Of a stretch of DNA of 64,000 bases, positions 44,901-56,066 are shown piece after piece. This stretch comes from Carettochelys insculpta. Taxonomy: Eukaryota > Chordata > Testudines > Carettochelyidae. Position 1 is the first letter of the stretch; every line of letters starts with the position of its first letter. The translations under genes were made by a program, and so were the position numbers. The stretch spans positions 8,928,001 through 8,992,000 of the forward strand of contig NC_134161.1 in the NCBI RefSeq assembly GCF_033958435.1, in the 5' to 3' direction. Under the pieces are notes generated by a model. That model made no database searches and was not told the DNA's origin. It saw nothing but the letters and a program-made list of their open reading frames with translations.

Positions 44901-46440
44901 TATTTTCCTTCTGTGCTGCTGAGCTTGTGAAGTGTTAAGCATTTATTAAGTATACACTCTAGATTATACAGGGAGTTCATTTTTCTTCCAGACGAAGACT
45001 GGTCAACCCCCATTAGGCTCATAGTTAGCCAGAAACATCCTGCAATTCAAACCAGGCACCAGTGCATTCACTCACAGGGCAGGACTCTGCAGATTGCTTT
45101 CCTGGTGCTAAGGCAGTAATTAGCAACCAAATTTCCAGCTCACGGAACGTGCTGTGAATAGAGTCACCTCACGCAGTGATTAACTTCCAGGAAAGCGGGG
45201 GTAGGAACCCACCACCAACTGTGGGAGGGAAATAAAATGACCTTACATCATTGAACTGGCACAGGACTTTGGTTCGATGACAAAAATTATCCCGGCTTTG
45301 CAGTGCAGAACCTGACAAATACTCTGCAGTCCCCCAGTATCACAGAGCTGACGCCAGACCCTCAGCCATCACTCATGTCACAAGTTGGTTTTGATCACTT
45401 TCCAGCTAACGGGAGACTTTGTATCAGCAGTGTGGCTTTCTTTAAATCTAGGGCAGCTCACAAGGGAATATTTCTGGCAGGAGCTAAGATTCTCGCTACA
45501 AAAGATACGATGAGAAATTTCCAGCTCTGTTGAGTACCCTGCACTGTCCAGTTGCAAGGCACTCTGTGTACTCCCCGGTTCAATATTGTACAAATGTCTT
45601 GTCTCTTAGCAAGTCAGGGAGAGGAGAGAAAGTGGTACCGCCTTGAGCCCTGATTTGAACATTGGCTACCATCCAGGAATTAATGGAGCCTTGTAAGGAA
45701 GGAATAGATAGGCTTGCTTACATCTGTTTCCTTCATCCAGAGCTGCAGACAAATGTAGAGAAATACAACAACAGTGCCTTTTAAAAATAAGTTTAGACAA
45801 GCTTTAGGCAGGAATTTTCAGGGGCTTTTCCTTAACACTCTTGAACGAGCTCCTGGTGCTAGGACAAAAGCTGAATAGCCTAAGGAGGATGCTTCTATTA
45901 TAGTCTGTCTCACGGAATGGTGTAGGTGAAGAGAGTGTCTGGCCGTGTGGAAATATATCACTCCGCAAAAGCTGTTAAGCTTCGGGTAGCCACTGTCAAA
46001 GAAAACATCACCTGTACCTTCCTGGTTGTGGTACAGACTGGCATACCCTAAAACCACTGGCATTGTTACTACATGAGACTGACCTAAGCTTTGCAAAGTA
46101 ATAATTACAAATCATAATCATAACACCACTTTCTGTCTCGGTATATTCCACTCTGTGCCTGATCAATAGTCTGCTTAAGGATCTATTCCTTTAGATCTAG
46201 TGTCAGAGGCTCAGTTTCTTAACTAGGAAGGCTCTGGTTTCAAATACCAAACAATCACATTGTTTAAATAATGTCGTTATTCCATTTTCATTTATGAACA
46301 GTCACTAAAAAGACCTCAGTGGCTCTAGCCACCCAAGTGCACAACGTCACACAATACAATTAAATCTCAGCTTCATTCAAGTGGTCAATTCAAGGGGGAT
46401 GCAGCCAGACAGACACAGTCTCCTTTCTGCCTTTTCATTG
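38980..46440. other. Repeat-poor block, no gene seen
   Basis: About 7.4 kb in which I found no recognisable transposon, unlike every neighbouring 5-kb stretch. Contents: A-runs at 40388-40413, a GGAC/GGAT run at 40490-40510, a CT microsatellite at 41262-41301, and complex AT-rich DNA. Open frames of up to about 101 codons (40706-41011 minus) show no domain. No exon could be supported. Candidate conserved or regulatory DNA, by absence of insertions only. Confidence 0.45.
41262..41301 (+). repeat. CT microsatellite
   Basis: (CT)n with interruptions, 'tctgtctctgtctctctctc' onward. Confidence 0.9.
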
Positions 46441-46475
46441 TCTAGGAAATGTATCCAGAGTCATCTCCAGGACCC

Positions 46476-46606
46476 TGATTGATAGAGCCCTGTATGGGTA
46501 CAAAATTGGCATCTGCATCCTCAGAAATGATCCATGGATATCTGCACTGACATCTGCGTACACCTGCAGATATAAAGTGGATATTCACCCAGGGCTCTAC
46601 CAATCA
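46476..46606. mobile_element. Small foldback element with 17-bp inverted ends
   Basis: TGATTGATAGAGCCCTG (46476-46492) pairs with CAGGGCTCTACCAATCA (46590-46606) with one mismatch. The interior 'atctgcactgacatctgcgt' / 'cctgcagatataaagtggat' is also partly mirrored. 131 bp. A hAT-like end is possible, but no direct duplication was found. Confidence 0.7.
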
Positions 46607-47305
46607 AACTGTAGCAATCCAAAGGCACGTTTAAGCTGAGCTGAATGAAGGTAAAGCCATTTTACAAATAATTAAATTGTGGTAGTCACTGGAGCAAAAT
46701 ATTATTGAGACAAAGCTCTCAGAAGGGTTTGAAATTTATATATTTATTTCAGTATAAGAATATCAAAAGTTGCAACAGTAACAAGGAGAAATGTTTATAA
46801 AGGACCTCAATCATCATGTTTCAGGACTGCTTGAGAGTGAGATGAAATATCCCCCAGCCAATATGATTTACTTAACTCTCCATTTTGAGGATTTTAAATC
46901 CTCTTCCGAAACTTAAGTTCTTTGCTACTGCAAAGGCAGAACTTGATAAACTATTGGTCTAATCTGATATGGCAATTTCTGCACTTCTTATGGAACTGAA
47001 GTGGAGTTGTACTCTGAAGCACTTTGAAGTTCTCACGCCTGTACTTCTCTATTTCTTTTTTTTTTTTTTAACATATTACCCCTGGGTCAGAGCTGGGCCC
47101 ATAAAACAATCCTTTTATCTTCAGGCGCCTCCAAGCAAAAGACAGAAATGCTCCTATATACAAGCATGAGAGAATCTTTGTTGTTTTTGTTTTTGAGCAG
47201 GTGTGCACAGGCTATACTAGGGTAAGAATCAGACTGGAACACACAAACCTTGAAGCAAAAAAGGTTCTCAGTTCTTACTCTTCAATTTTAATTCATTGGC
47301 CTCAA
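46607..47305. other. No gene or repeat recognised
   Basis: Unassigned, with a T-run at 47056-47069. Confidence 0.4.
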
Positions 47306-47309
47306 ACCA

Positions 47310-47470
47310 GTGTACAAATCAAGACAAGTATGTTTACCCCATTTTACAGATGAGGAAACTGAGGTGAAGTGACTTGCACAAGGTCAATGGCAGAGTCAGA
47401 AATAAAACCAAGGGCCTCTAAATCCAGTCCACCAGACTATCAGCCTATCTTGGTAATTTGCATGTTACTG
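47310..47470 (-). repeat. MIR SINE
   Basis: 'ccccattttacagatgagga', 'aactgaggtgaagtgacttg', 'cacaaggtcaatggcagagt' and 'aataaaaccaagggcctcta': the MIR core in order on the minus strand. The best-preserved MIR in the window. Confidence 0.8.
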
Positions 47471-47509
47471 TACTCGCTGAGCCCCTTAGCTGCATCTTCA
47501 ATGCATTTA

Positions 47510-47650
47510 TTCTCATAACAACCTTGCAAGGGTTTCTGTAGGGTCCCAGTTTAACACAGCAACAGTGGGATCATCTTCTCAGGTCAACAGCAGAGCCAAG
47601 AACAGAACCAGAGAATCTTGAATTTCCCTCCACTAAACTGTACTGTGTCA
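47510..47650 (-). repeat. Second MIR-like remnant
   Basis: 'ataacaaccttgcaagggtt', 'tcaggtcaacagcagagcca' and 'agaacagaaccagagaatct' follow the MIR order in decayed form. Confidence 0.5.
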
Positions 47651-48390
47651 GTTTCATCTTCAAACACTGTTAGCAGTGGCATTTTTGGGACATATGGATT
47701 TAGCTAGTCAGTGGAGCCCAATGTTCATTTCAAGAGATACAAATACACTTAGATGTTTGTTTTTCAGAGGTGCAGTGTTACCATCTTTGCTATTGACTCC
47801 CAATGGGGGCTACTGGTGCCCAGCACTTGATAAAATCAGAGCCACAAGATTTAAAGTTGGATTCTTGAATGGCCTGGATGCAATAATCCTAATAGATTTA
47901 CAAAAAGGAAAGCCAGTTGTGGCTACGCTCAACTCAATGTAGGTTCACCTTTTACAATTCATAAGTAGCCTGTGACTATCTTTCAATAACTTCTCTGCTA
48001 CAGAACCATGTGCAGTCATGGCTGCCCATTATACCAAGTGTCCCACATCTACAGAAAAGAGAAGAAACATTATCGTACCGTCTCACAAGCTGAGGGGAAA
48101 TAAATAATATGATGGACCTTGGAGGTATTTTGTAGCACTAAACTTGGCAAAGAGAGTGGGGATCAGCCAGTACGTACATATCATCTAATATCTCTCTGGC
48201 TAATCTTAATACTCAAGCAATCCAGTGGCAATGCAAATGTTGTCCTATGAAGACACTAATATCATTCTTGGAAACACTATTTGGTCATACTAAAATTAGG
48301 AGATTTGTTCCTGTGTCACCAATGCTAATAGGGAGTGTAATAATAATCACTAGATGAAAGCTAAGCAAGTACATTAGCAAAAAAAGGGAT
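47651..48390. other. No gene or repeat recognised
   Basis: Unassigned; an 88-codon frame at 47676-47942 has no recognised motif. Confidence 0.4.
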
Positions 48391-48392
48391 GG

Positions 48393-48465
48393 TGCTCGGT
48401 CCTGCCAAGAAGGCAGGGGGCTGGACTTGATAACCTCCTGAGGTCCCTTCCAGTTCTATGGGATG
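48393..48465 (+). mobile_element. CR1 3' tip, first subfamily
   Basis: 'ggtcctgccaagaaggcagg', 'gggctggacttgataacctc' and 'ctgaggtcccttccagttct' match the last bases of 15375-15797. Confidence 0.75.
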
Positions 48466-48617
48466 TGCTTCTCCATGTGTATCACCTGTCCTTTCAGCAG
48501 AAATGTGAAAAGGAAAGGAAACATTACCACCAATAACTACACTGTCCAGCAGAGTCAAGATTGCTATATGCAGCAGTGCCCAACGAAGGGACAATGTGGT
48601 ATCTAATTTAGGATCAT

Positions 48618-48695
48618 CACAAAGTAGGATACTGAGTTAGATGGACCTTTGGTCTGACCGAGTACAGTATGGCTGTTCTTATGCTATGTCCCTAA
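48618..48695 (+). mobile_element. CR1 3' tip, second subfamily
   Basis: 'ggatactgagttagatggac', 'ctttggtctgaccgagtaca' and 'gtatggctgttcttatgcta' match the last bases of 22172-22825 and 53170-53515. Confidence 0.75.
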
Positions 48696-48784
48696 AGTAG
48701 ACTACAACTATCAAACCACATATCCATCTAGAAATGTGAGCCATCATCTTCAGAGGGGGAACGGAAGCCACGTAGACAAATTAA

Positions 48785-48880
48785 AAGGACCAAGTCCTCA
48801 AAAGCTATTTAGGCCCCTGCATCCCAATGATTGCCCTAGAGTTACACTCCAAAATACCTTTGAGGATCTGGGACTAAGTG
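48785..48880. repeat. Ancient inverted 'ctatttaggcccc' repeat
   Basis: 'aagtcctcaaaagctattta' and 'caaaatacctttgaggatct' form mirrored ends around 'gcatcccaatgattg'. A short member of the family at 54480. Confidence 0.6.
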
Positions 48881-48881
48881 G

Positions 48882-48985
48882 TTTGCTCACAGTCACACAG
48901 CAGATCTGGTAGGGAGCTAGGAACCAAACTCAAATTTCCTGGGTTCCAGCCACATTCTTCTGCTCACAGCATAACAGTATAGTAC
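48882..48985 (-). repeat. MIR-like SINE remnant
   Basis: 'gctcacagtcacacagcaga', 'gggagctaggaaccaaactc' and 'ttcctgggttccagccacat' follow the MIR core on the minus strand. Confidence 0.6.
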
Positions 48986-51178
48986 CCCTGGTCTATGTTG
49001 GAGGAACTTAGAATGTCAAACTCCTGGGAAGAAAGCTGCTGGAAGAGCACACTCTCTCCCTTGCTGTTTAAAAATAAGACCTCCCATAATCAAGTCCTGG
49101 GAGAGCTTATTTAAAGTAAATGGGGATGTCTGGAATTTGGAGATGCATCACCAAAGGAGAGATGAACGCGAATTGCTAGATAAAGTACACAATGGTGAAT
49201 CAGTTGCATGGGCACCTGACTGGACCACTGCCAGTCTACATCAAATATATGAACTCACCTTGTTCCCCAATAAATGTAATGGGACAATTTAGTGTTGGTG
49301 AAATTTCTCAGGAGATCATGCAAATGATGACAGGAAAGGTCCAAACTATTTATTCACTGTGACACGTGCTTGTTTATATACACCAGGATACATCATATAT
49401 ATTACACACACATTCATATATATACCCACACATACATACGGTACATCTACACTTCACCGTGGGGATGATATTCATAGGTAAGGAAAGGAAGAGCTGATAA
49501 CTCAGATGCTAGTCCCATTACTTAATGCATCAGCAGAAGGTGCTCAGATACCATGATGATGGGTGTGGCATAAGAGAATCAAAACAGAATAGTTTAGAGC
49601 AGGAGTTACCCAGCAGTCATAACCTGCCCTTCCCATATTGCTAAATGAGGGTTCTGGATACACCTCAAGCAGGTGGCAGGAGGGGCCCTGGGGAAGAAGA
49701 AAGCCTAGGATGTAAAACTGGTTCCAAGTATGGAAAAGGCTAAGAGGCACTGAACTGGAAGGCCTGAAGAGATTTGTGGGAGAGATGACTGATGCTTCAG
49801 ATCCCTAGGGATGCCATAGGGAAAAAATTAAACACTGAAATGAGCTGGGCTCTTTCCTCTTATCTGCTCTCATACAACAGTATCACATATTTAAGTATTG
49901 GCAGAACACAGGCTTGTTTTTCACTGCAAGGCAGAGAGATCGCGAGCTCTTCTGAGCATGTCTCATCAGCTCTGTCTGCCAGATAGTCATTCTCTGGTGA
50001 CCAGTTTTGTTACCAATTCATACAAAATTGTTGCTCCTAGTTTACTTGGTGTTTCAAGGACACGTCCTGGTCTTTAGGATCATCTGAGACATCCCACGAA
50101 CATACAAGGAGGAAGCAGAGTTTTATTAATTGGCCTCACGATTCCCCTACTGGGATCTCTTCTCGAAGATATCCATGTGGCAGAAAAAAGCTTTGTGGGC
50201 TGAGGCTTTGTTTTGAGCCTCCTGGAGGTCTAAAACAAGGTGAAAAAAGGACAAAGGGGATTTCAAGCTTCGTGGTCTCCCACAGGATTCTGGCCTACTC
50301 CTGGGACTGGTTCAGCTTCTGGCGTAAATTAGAGCAACCCCAGGGTTTGCGATGGGCTCTTCCATCATACAGAGAAACTCAGATGCCCCATGATCACTCT
50401 GCACTATGCCCGTGCCCGCAGTAGCCCTGGCTCGATTCCAGCACACCCTCTGCACCACAGCTTACAGCAGAAGGCAAGCATATGGCGGCTTATGAGAGCT
50501 CAGTGCCTGTGCTGAGGGAATTTGTGGAGTTTTAGATGCAATACTGCTTGCAATTTCTGGGACTGAGAGCATTGACTGCTGGAAGTCTGGAAGCACAGAA
50601 GCAGGAAGGAGAAAGGAGGAGATGAGCTGGGGGGCTTGGAGAGAGCTACAGAACAATGCAGCAGCTTTGTAAGGAGGTTTCATTTTTGAAAATAAAGTTG
50701 TGTTGAAGCTTATTAGTACCTTGCTTGCCCAATTCAACAGAATTGCAAAACATTTATGATCCTTAGACATTGCTGCCATACCAAGAGACAAAATCCCCAT
50801 TGCAGTGCTCTCTTACCCTTGGTTTTGTGTTAGCAGCCCAGAGAAGCTGACTTAGAGTTGCATTTCACACAAGTGACGTCCTCAAGTCATCTGGCTAGCC
50901 TATAGTAATTAGCATTCATCAGTGGTCAGGTTCCAACAGCATGCTCACAGCTGTACATGTCCTAGAGTAAGACTCTCTGGGTTCTGAGGGATCTACATGG
51001 GGCCAGTAAACGATGAAAGCAGAGATGTAGGCCAGAAGACCCACCACTGAGACTTCTATACATTTCCATTTGGGAGCTATTAGCTCAGCTGATCTGAATT
51101 CTACAGAAACCAGCCCTCCAACTATATAGCCATAGGCATATAATTTTCAAGTATAAATATGTAATCATATGTGCAAAG
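48986..51178. other. No gene recognised
   Basis: Unassigned, with a TA/CA-rich stretch at 49372-49438. A 112-codon minus frame (50462-50800) has no recognised domain. Confidence 0.35.
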
Positions 51179-51189
51179 TAGACATGGCC

Positions 51190-52806
51190 ACAGGATATGT
51201 GCGATGCTAACACTGTAACGTTGTATAAGAACAAAGGAGACAGAAGCGACTGCAACAACTACCGTGGAATCTCCCTCCTAAGCGTCACTGGTAAACTGTT
51301 CGCTCGCGTCATCCTTGGCAGACTCCAGAAGATTGCTGAGAGGGTGTACCCCAAATCGCAGTGAGGATTCCGTGCTGAGAGGTCTACCGTTGACATGGTC
51401 TTCTCTCTAAGGCAGCTGCAGGAGAAGTGCAGGGAGCAGAGGAAGCCACTCTACATACCCTTCATCGACCTGACCAAGGCCTTTGACTTGGTCAGCAGGG
51501 ATGGTCTGTTCAAACTGCTCCACAAGATAGGCTGTCCTCCACGGTTACTCAAGATGATCCAGTCGTTCCACGAAGCCATGAGAGGAACCATCCAATATGA
51601 CGGCGCATTATCGGATGCTTTCAGCATCAGGAGCGGCGTCAAACAAGGATGCGTGCTTGCTCCGACATTGTTTGGGATCTTCTTCGCACTCCTCCTGAAG
51701 CATGCCTTTGGATCTTCAACAGAGGGCATCTTGCTGCACACAAGATCTGATGGGAAACTGTTTAATTTTGCAAGGCTGAAAGCTAAGTCTAAGGTGCGGG
51801 AAGTCCTCATCAGAGACATGCTGTTTGCAGACGATACTGCTGTAGTGTTTCACACAGAAGACCAGCTTCAAAAACTGCTGGATCAGTTCTCCAAAGAGTG
51901 CAAGGACTTTGGGCTTACCATCAGCCTAAAGAAGACAAATGTACTCGGTCAGGATGTTGCTGAATCCCCATCAATCAGCATTGACAACTATACGTTAGAG
52001 GTCGTCAACAAGTTCGTTTACCTTGGGTCCACCATCACTGACACCCTGTCATTGGACACTGAGCTAAATAGGAGGATCGGAAAAGCGGCCACAACTCTGT
52101 CCAGACTCAGCAAGAGAGTGTGGAATAACAACAAGCTGTACACTCACACCAAAATGCAAGTCTACAGAGCCTGCATCCTCAGCACCCTCCTTTATGGCAG
52201 CGAGACTTGGACCCTGTATGCCCGCCAGGAAAAGAGGCTGAACGTCTTCCACTTGCGCTGCCTCAGTTGCATCCTTGGAATATCATGGAAGGACAGAGTG
52301 ACCAACACCGCCGTCCTCGAGAAAACTGGAATCCCAACCATGCACACCCTCCTCAGGCAGCGTCGGCTCCGCTGGCTTGGCCACGTCCACAAGATGAATG
52401 ATGGAAGGATTCCAAAAGACATCCTGTATGGTGAGCTAGCCTCGGGCAAAAGACCTCCAGGACGCCCCCAGTTGCGCTACAAAGATGTCTGCAAGAGAGA
52501 CCTCAGAGAGGTAGACAACTGGGAAGAACTAGCAGACGACCACAGCAGATGGAGGCAGGGGTTACACAAGGGCCTTCGGAAGGGCAAGTTGAAGATCAGA
52601 CAGCTAGCAGAGGAGAAGCGAGCGCACAGAAAGCACACTAAGGATTTGCCAGACACCCACCACATCTGCAAGAGATGCAGCAAGGACTGTCACTCTCATG
52701 TGGGTCTTCATAGTCACAGTAGACACTGTAAATGAAGTCCTCAATTGAAACTATAAAGGGCGCGATCCATAGTCTATGCAGACTGAAGGATGCCTACTAC
52801 TACTAC
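51190..52806 (+). mobile_element. 5'-truncated LINE with near-intact reverse transcriptase
   Basis: Flanked by identical TAGACATGGCC (51179-51189 and 52807-52817), an 11-bp target duplication. It starts in the middle of the coding sequence, just before RT block 1, so 5' truncated, and ends with a short 3' UTR and (CTA)n tail (52792-52806). The 3' UTR 'gggcgcgatccatagtctat' and tail are the same in the inverted copy at 33280-34805, and the coding overlap is about 97% identical by eye. Clade among APE-type LINEs not resolved; the insertion mechanism (target-primed reverse transcription) follows from the family. Confidence 0.92.
51203..52735 (+). pseudogene. LINE reverse transcriptase and C-terminal zinc finger, one nonsense codon
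   Basis: One frame from 51203 to the stop at 52733, broken only by TGA at 51362-51364 (where related proteins have Cys before 'GFRAERST'). From Met 51395 the open part is 446 codons. RT motif A, FIDLTKAFD (51461-51487), holds the first catalytic Asp; motif B is GVKQGCVLAP (residues 81-90); motif C is FADD (51824-51835), the catalytic Asp pair. Then 'FVYLGSTI' and LYGSETW (about 52190-52210). The C-terminus is a zinc-finger-like C-x2-C-x3-C-x8-H-x3-C (residues 425-445). The protein would copy the element's RNA at a nicked site. All catalytic residues are kept; the endonuclease is missing by truncation. Compared with 34225-34734 it has a 12-bp deletion at about 52516. Confidence 0.92.
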
Positions 52807-52817
52807 TAGACATGGCC

Positions 52818-53165
52818 CTTGTGTAACGCACTGACTGAGAAGAAATAATTGTGCTTTCCCCTATGCTAACACTCAGACTAAAAACCTATATAGTGCACCT
52901 CTGTAGCTCATTCACTTGGCTGCTCCAAGGGCAAGACTGAAAAAAATGAGACTGAACCCCCCATGACAACTCTGGACCCTGCTTTTATGCCTTTGCAAGT
53001 TCATGGCATTTGGGGCCAGATTGTCATTTGAGATCCAGCCCTTCTGTGCACAGCTCAGGAAGCACAGAACAGCTAGGTTTTAGCTGTAACTGATCAGCTA
53101 CAAATTTCGCAGCTTGCTGGCACTTTCAGCTGGTAGCATTCTGGCAAAGCCAGTTCATGTCCTCG
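52818..53165. other. No gene or repeat recognised
   Basis: Unassigned sequence. Confidence 0.4.
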
Positions 53166-53169
53166 TTCC

Positions 53170-53515
53170 CCATTTAGAAGTGTGCCAAGATGGGAAGAGA
53201 AGCAGTGTGCACAATGAACTTGCGGAACTCCCTGCTCGAGGATGTTGTGAAAGTGAAGGCTTTAGCGGGGCTCAAAAACAACTTGAAAAATTCTTGGAGG
53301 GTAAGTCCATCAGTGGCTGTTATCCAGGATGGGCAGGGGCCTCCACCCTCTGTCTGTCAAGTTGGGAATGGGTGAGAGGGCGATGGATCATTTGATGATT
53401 ACTTGTTCTGTCCCTTCCCTCTGGGGCAACTGGCATTGGCCACTGTCAGAGGACAGTATACTGGGCTAGATGGACATTTGGTCTGACATAGTGTGGCCCT
53501 TCTTTTGTTATGCTC
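53170..53515 (+). mobile_element. CR1 LINE 3' portion
   Basis: 'cttgcggaactccctgctcg', 'aggatgttgtgaaagtgaag', 'gggcaactggcattggccac' and 'tggacatttggtctgacata'. Second CR1 subfamily, diverged; the 3' tip is at about 53510. Confidence 0.8.
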
Positions 53516-53979
53516 TTGTGTTCACTCTGCCAGCCTTTTGCTTGGGCATAGGTCTATCGCCCACATGCCTCTGATTTAAGTTAAAGTGCAGCTTGGCCCT
53601 GGGCCCATGGCATTTGTTGGCCTCACTGTCTGACAGCAAGTTGCTCTTTTGTGTAAGAATATCAGCTGCAGACTTTGCCAAAGAGTTTGTGGGGCCCAAG
53701 GAGACACAGTGACAGCAGGGCCCAAGACAATCTCCTTGTTTGCCTTGCCTGAAGGCCAGTCCTGATCAGCTGCAGTGCACTGAGCAAAGCAGGGAATGGA
53801 AAATGGCACCACGGTCCTCCAACAGGAAGGAACAATGCCGTCACAGTCACATTCATCTGTACAGAAGCAATTAGCTTTTGTCTCCTCACCAGGGATGTTT
53901 CCTCCCCTTAAACCATTTGATTAAAACTAAAATATTGAAAAGCCACGTTCAGGCACAGGTCATCACCACCACCAACCCT

Positions 53980-54300
53980 GAGCTCAGCACCTGTTGGTGT
54001 CTGATGCCTCCTTCGCTATTTCCTTCCATCATTCCCTGTCCAGTGAGGAGTGGTTTAGTTTCTGTAGACTAGCTCCGCACCAATCTACTATATCATCTAC
54101 CCATTCTCTGTGGGGGCTGCCTCTCCTATTTGAGCCTTCCATTATGCTGAACACCAGGGTCTTGACTGTTCACTTGTTCATTCTGCAGATATGTCCAAAT
54201 AACTTTAGCTTCCGTTGTATATTGCCTCTTCAGTTGCTCCCTCCATTGCCTCTTCCATCACCATGGCTATCCCTTCGACTCTCTTATCCAGGTCTTTCTC
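53980..54300 (-). mobile_element. Older LINE C-terminal fragment
   Basis: On the minus strand, frames read 'KLKLFGHICRMN', 'TLVFSIMEGSNRRGSPHRE' and 'WVDDIVDWCGASLQKLN', a C-terminal block (GH-x-x-R ... RRG-x-P-x-x-x-W-x-D-D-I) typical of several APE-type LINEs. It differs from the 51190 family, which has 'RWLGHVHKM' and 'RPPGRPQLRYKD'. Frame shifts and a stop are present. Confidence 0.65.
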
Positions 54301-54479
54301 TGCGCCTTCATTCCCTACTTCTTCCTCACCACATCTCTTCATTTCTTGAACAAGAGTCCAACAAAAGGACTGTAGGAAGTGGACATGGTAATCAAATGAC
54401 GGGAAGTCCAAGAACATGATAGATATGATTTGGATAAGATGGGCAACATCAGTACAGCAGTGCCAAACTTTCCAAGGAG

Positions 54480-54870
54480 TAGAGATGGACTCGGACACAG
54501 GTGTTTCTGAAAATTTAAAAAAGTGACCTAAGAATCTAAGGGACATTTTTAAATTGTTATTTAAGCACCTTATGATGCAGATAAGCACCTAGAGGGATTT
54601 TCATTGAGTCTAAGCAGATTAGGAACTCAACTCTCATTGATCTGGCTAGGAGTCAGGCATCTAGGAAACTAGATGCCTATCTACATCTTCAGGCAACCAG
54701 ATAACTTTAAAAATCTAGCCTTTATACATTTAGGTGTCTAAGTCCCATGAGACATAGGCTGGGATGTTCAAAGAAGCCTAAGGAATTAGATGCCCAACAC
54801 CCATTCATGTTCACTTGGATTTGGCAGGCTAAAATTCCTCAGGTCTTTTGAAAATTCCAGCCTTAGTGAC
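54480..54870. repeat. Ancient inverted 'cctaagtcycat' repeats, two or more units
   Basis: 'tttctgaaaatttaaaaaag', 'tgacctaagaatctaaggga', 'gcatctaggaaactagatgc', 'ttaggtgtctaagtcccatg' and 'caggtcttttgaaaattcca' are diverged members of the family of short inverted repeats with 'tttcaaaa...cctaa' ends. Confidence 0.55.
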
Positions 54871-55650
54871 AGTCATTTTTGAAAAAGGGACTTGGGAGCT
54901 CTGAAAATGTTACCTGACCTCGCAGTTGTCCTTCATTTAAAACCAAATCTGTCTCACTTTTATGACGCTCATCAAGAACACAAATTCATGAGAATGGAGC
55001 TATGTAAAACATTTTTCATTCTACAGAAAGGAATCCTATCTTACTTTCAGCAGTCTAATCATTTTCTTGTATCCTTTCAGGTGGCTCCTTTCCACCGCAA
55101 AGACCCTTCAACAGTATAAATACCTACACTTGGCGTATGGAATTTTTGGAAATAACACTTCCAAAGAGGATCTTAATCCTAGATTTTGCAGTGATAGAGA
55201 GGAGCAAAAAGGATTTAAAATTTAGTGGGCTGATCAATAATTCTTCACTCAAATATCAAGATGCAGGAAGACCGGAGGTAATCCTGAAGAGCCTGTTTTA
55301 TGCTAATTTCTAATGAGCTTTAATTGAAAACACAGAGTGGCCAATTTTTTTTTAAGTAGTGATTTATATTTCACTGGAAGGCAAATCTCACCTCCACAAT
55401 ACAGCTAGCCATATGTAGTCTGCTGGACAGAGGGAAGTCAAAGCTTGCCTGATCCTTGCAGCATTTAGCTTGCGGACCTAAGCATGAAGAGTTTTTTCAC
55501 TCTTATCTTAGCCTTCATAATTACAAGGATTATTGATCTTAACGCCAATCACTGGCCTTTGATTCAGTGGCCACTTGCACCAGTATGTTCACTTGGTGGA
55601 AAACGGGCCGTTTGTACCACCTGAAGCTCTGGCCCAGAGAGTTTGCTTTA
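54871..55650. other. No gene recognised
   Basis: Unassigned sequence; T-run at 55347. Confidence 0.4.
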
Positions 55651-55653
55651 CAG

Positions 55654-56066
55654 CAGGGGTGGGGAGGGGGCAACCTGAGGCCAGCTGGCCACATGTGGTC
55701 CACTGAGATTCTATGTGTGGCCTGCAAGACATTTTATTTACTGTTGCCCAGGCCCAGGGTTTTTGCCTGTGTATTTTTTCCTACCGGTATTACTAAAGTG
55801 ACATTCACGTAAAGCAAGGGCACCTGAAGGGAGGACTGTGCTAAATACACACAACATTGACTGTGAGAGCCATGCACTTCCTCTGCATCCAATCAAAGCA
55901 CCGCTATGGTTCATTCAGCACATCCTGCAAATTCTAGGTATTCTAGCGCAAGTAGCTGAACGACCCTATCCCAGGCAACAGTCATTGTTCCAACAATCTT
56001 GCAGCACACTAAGGTGAAGAAGGGCCACTATGTAGCCATCTCACTAGCCTATGTTGCCCATCACTG
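55654..56066. mobile_element. hAT-like MITE
   Basis: Left end 'caggggtggggagggggcaa' (usual CAGGGGTGGGCAA), right end 'tatgttgcccatcactg', its inverted partner. The subterminal 'ggccacatgtggtccactga' mirrors 'gggccactatgtagccatct'. 413 bp, no transposase frame. A convincing 8-bp duplication was not found, perhaps decayed. Confidence 0.7.

Noticed and set aside
45240..45540. Possible coding exon (76-codon frame at 45303-45533)
   Set aside because: No conserved domain, frame not bounded by good splice sites, and a competing frame on the other strand.
52207..52449. Open frames on the opposite strand or in other frames within the LINE
   Set aside because: Shadows of the reverse transcriptase frame, which has clear catalytic motifs.
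54205..54588. 127-codon minus-strand open frame with acidic EE-rich end
   Set aside because: Part overlaps the old LINE fragment in another frame and part an ancient inverted repeat; no independent support.
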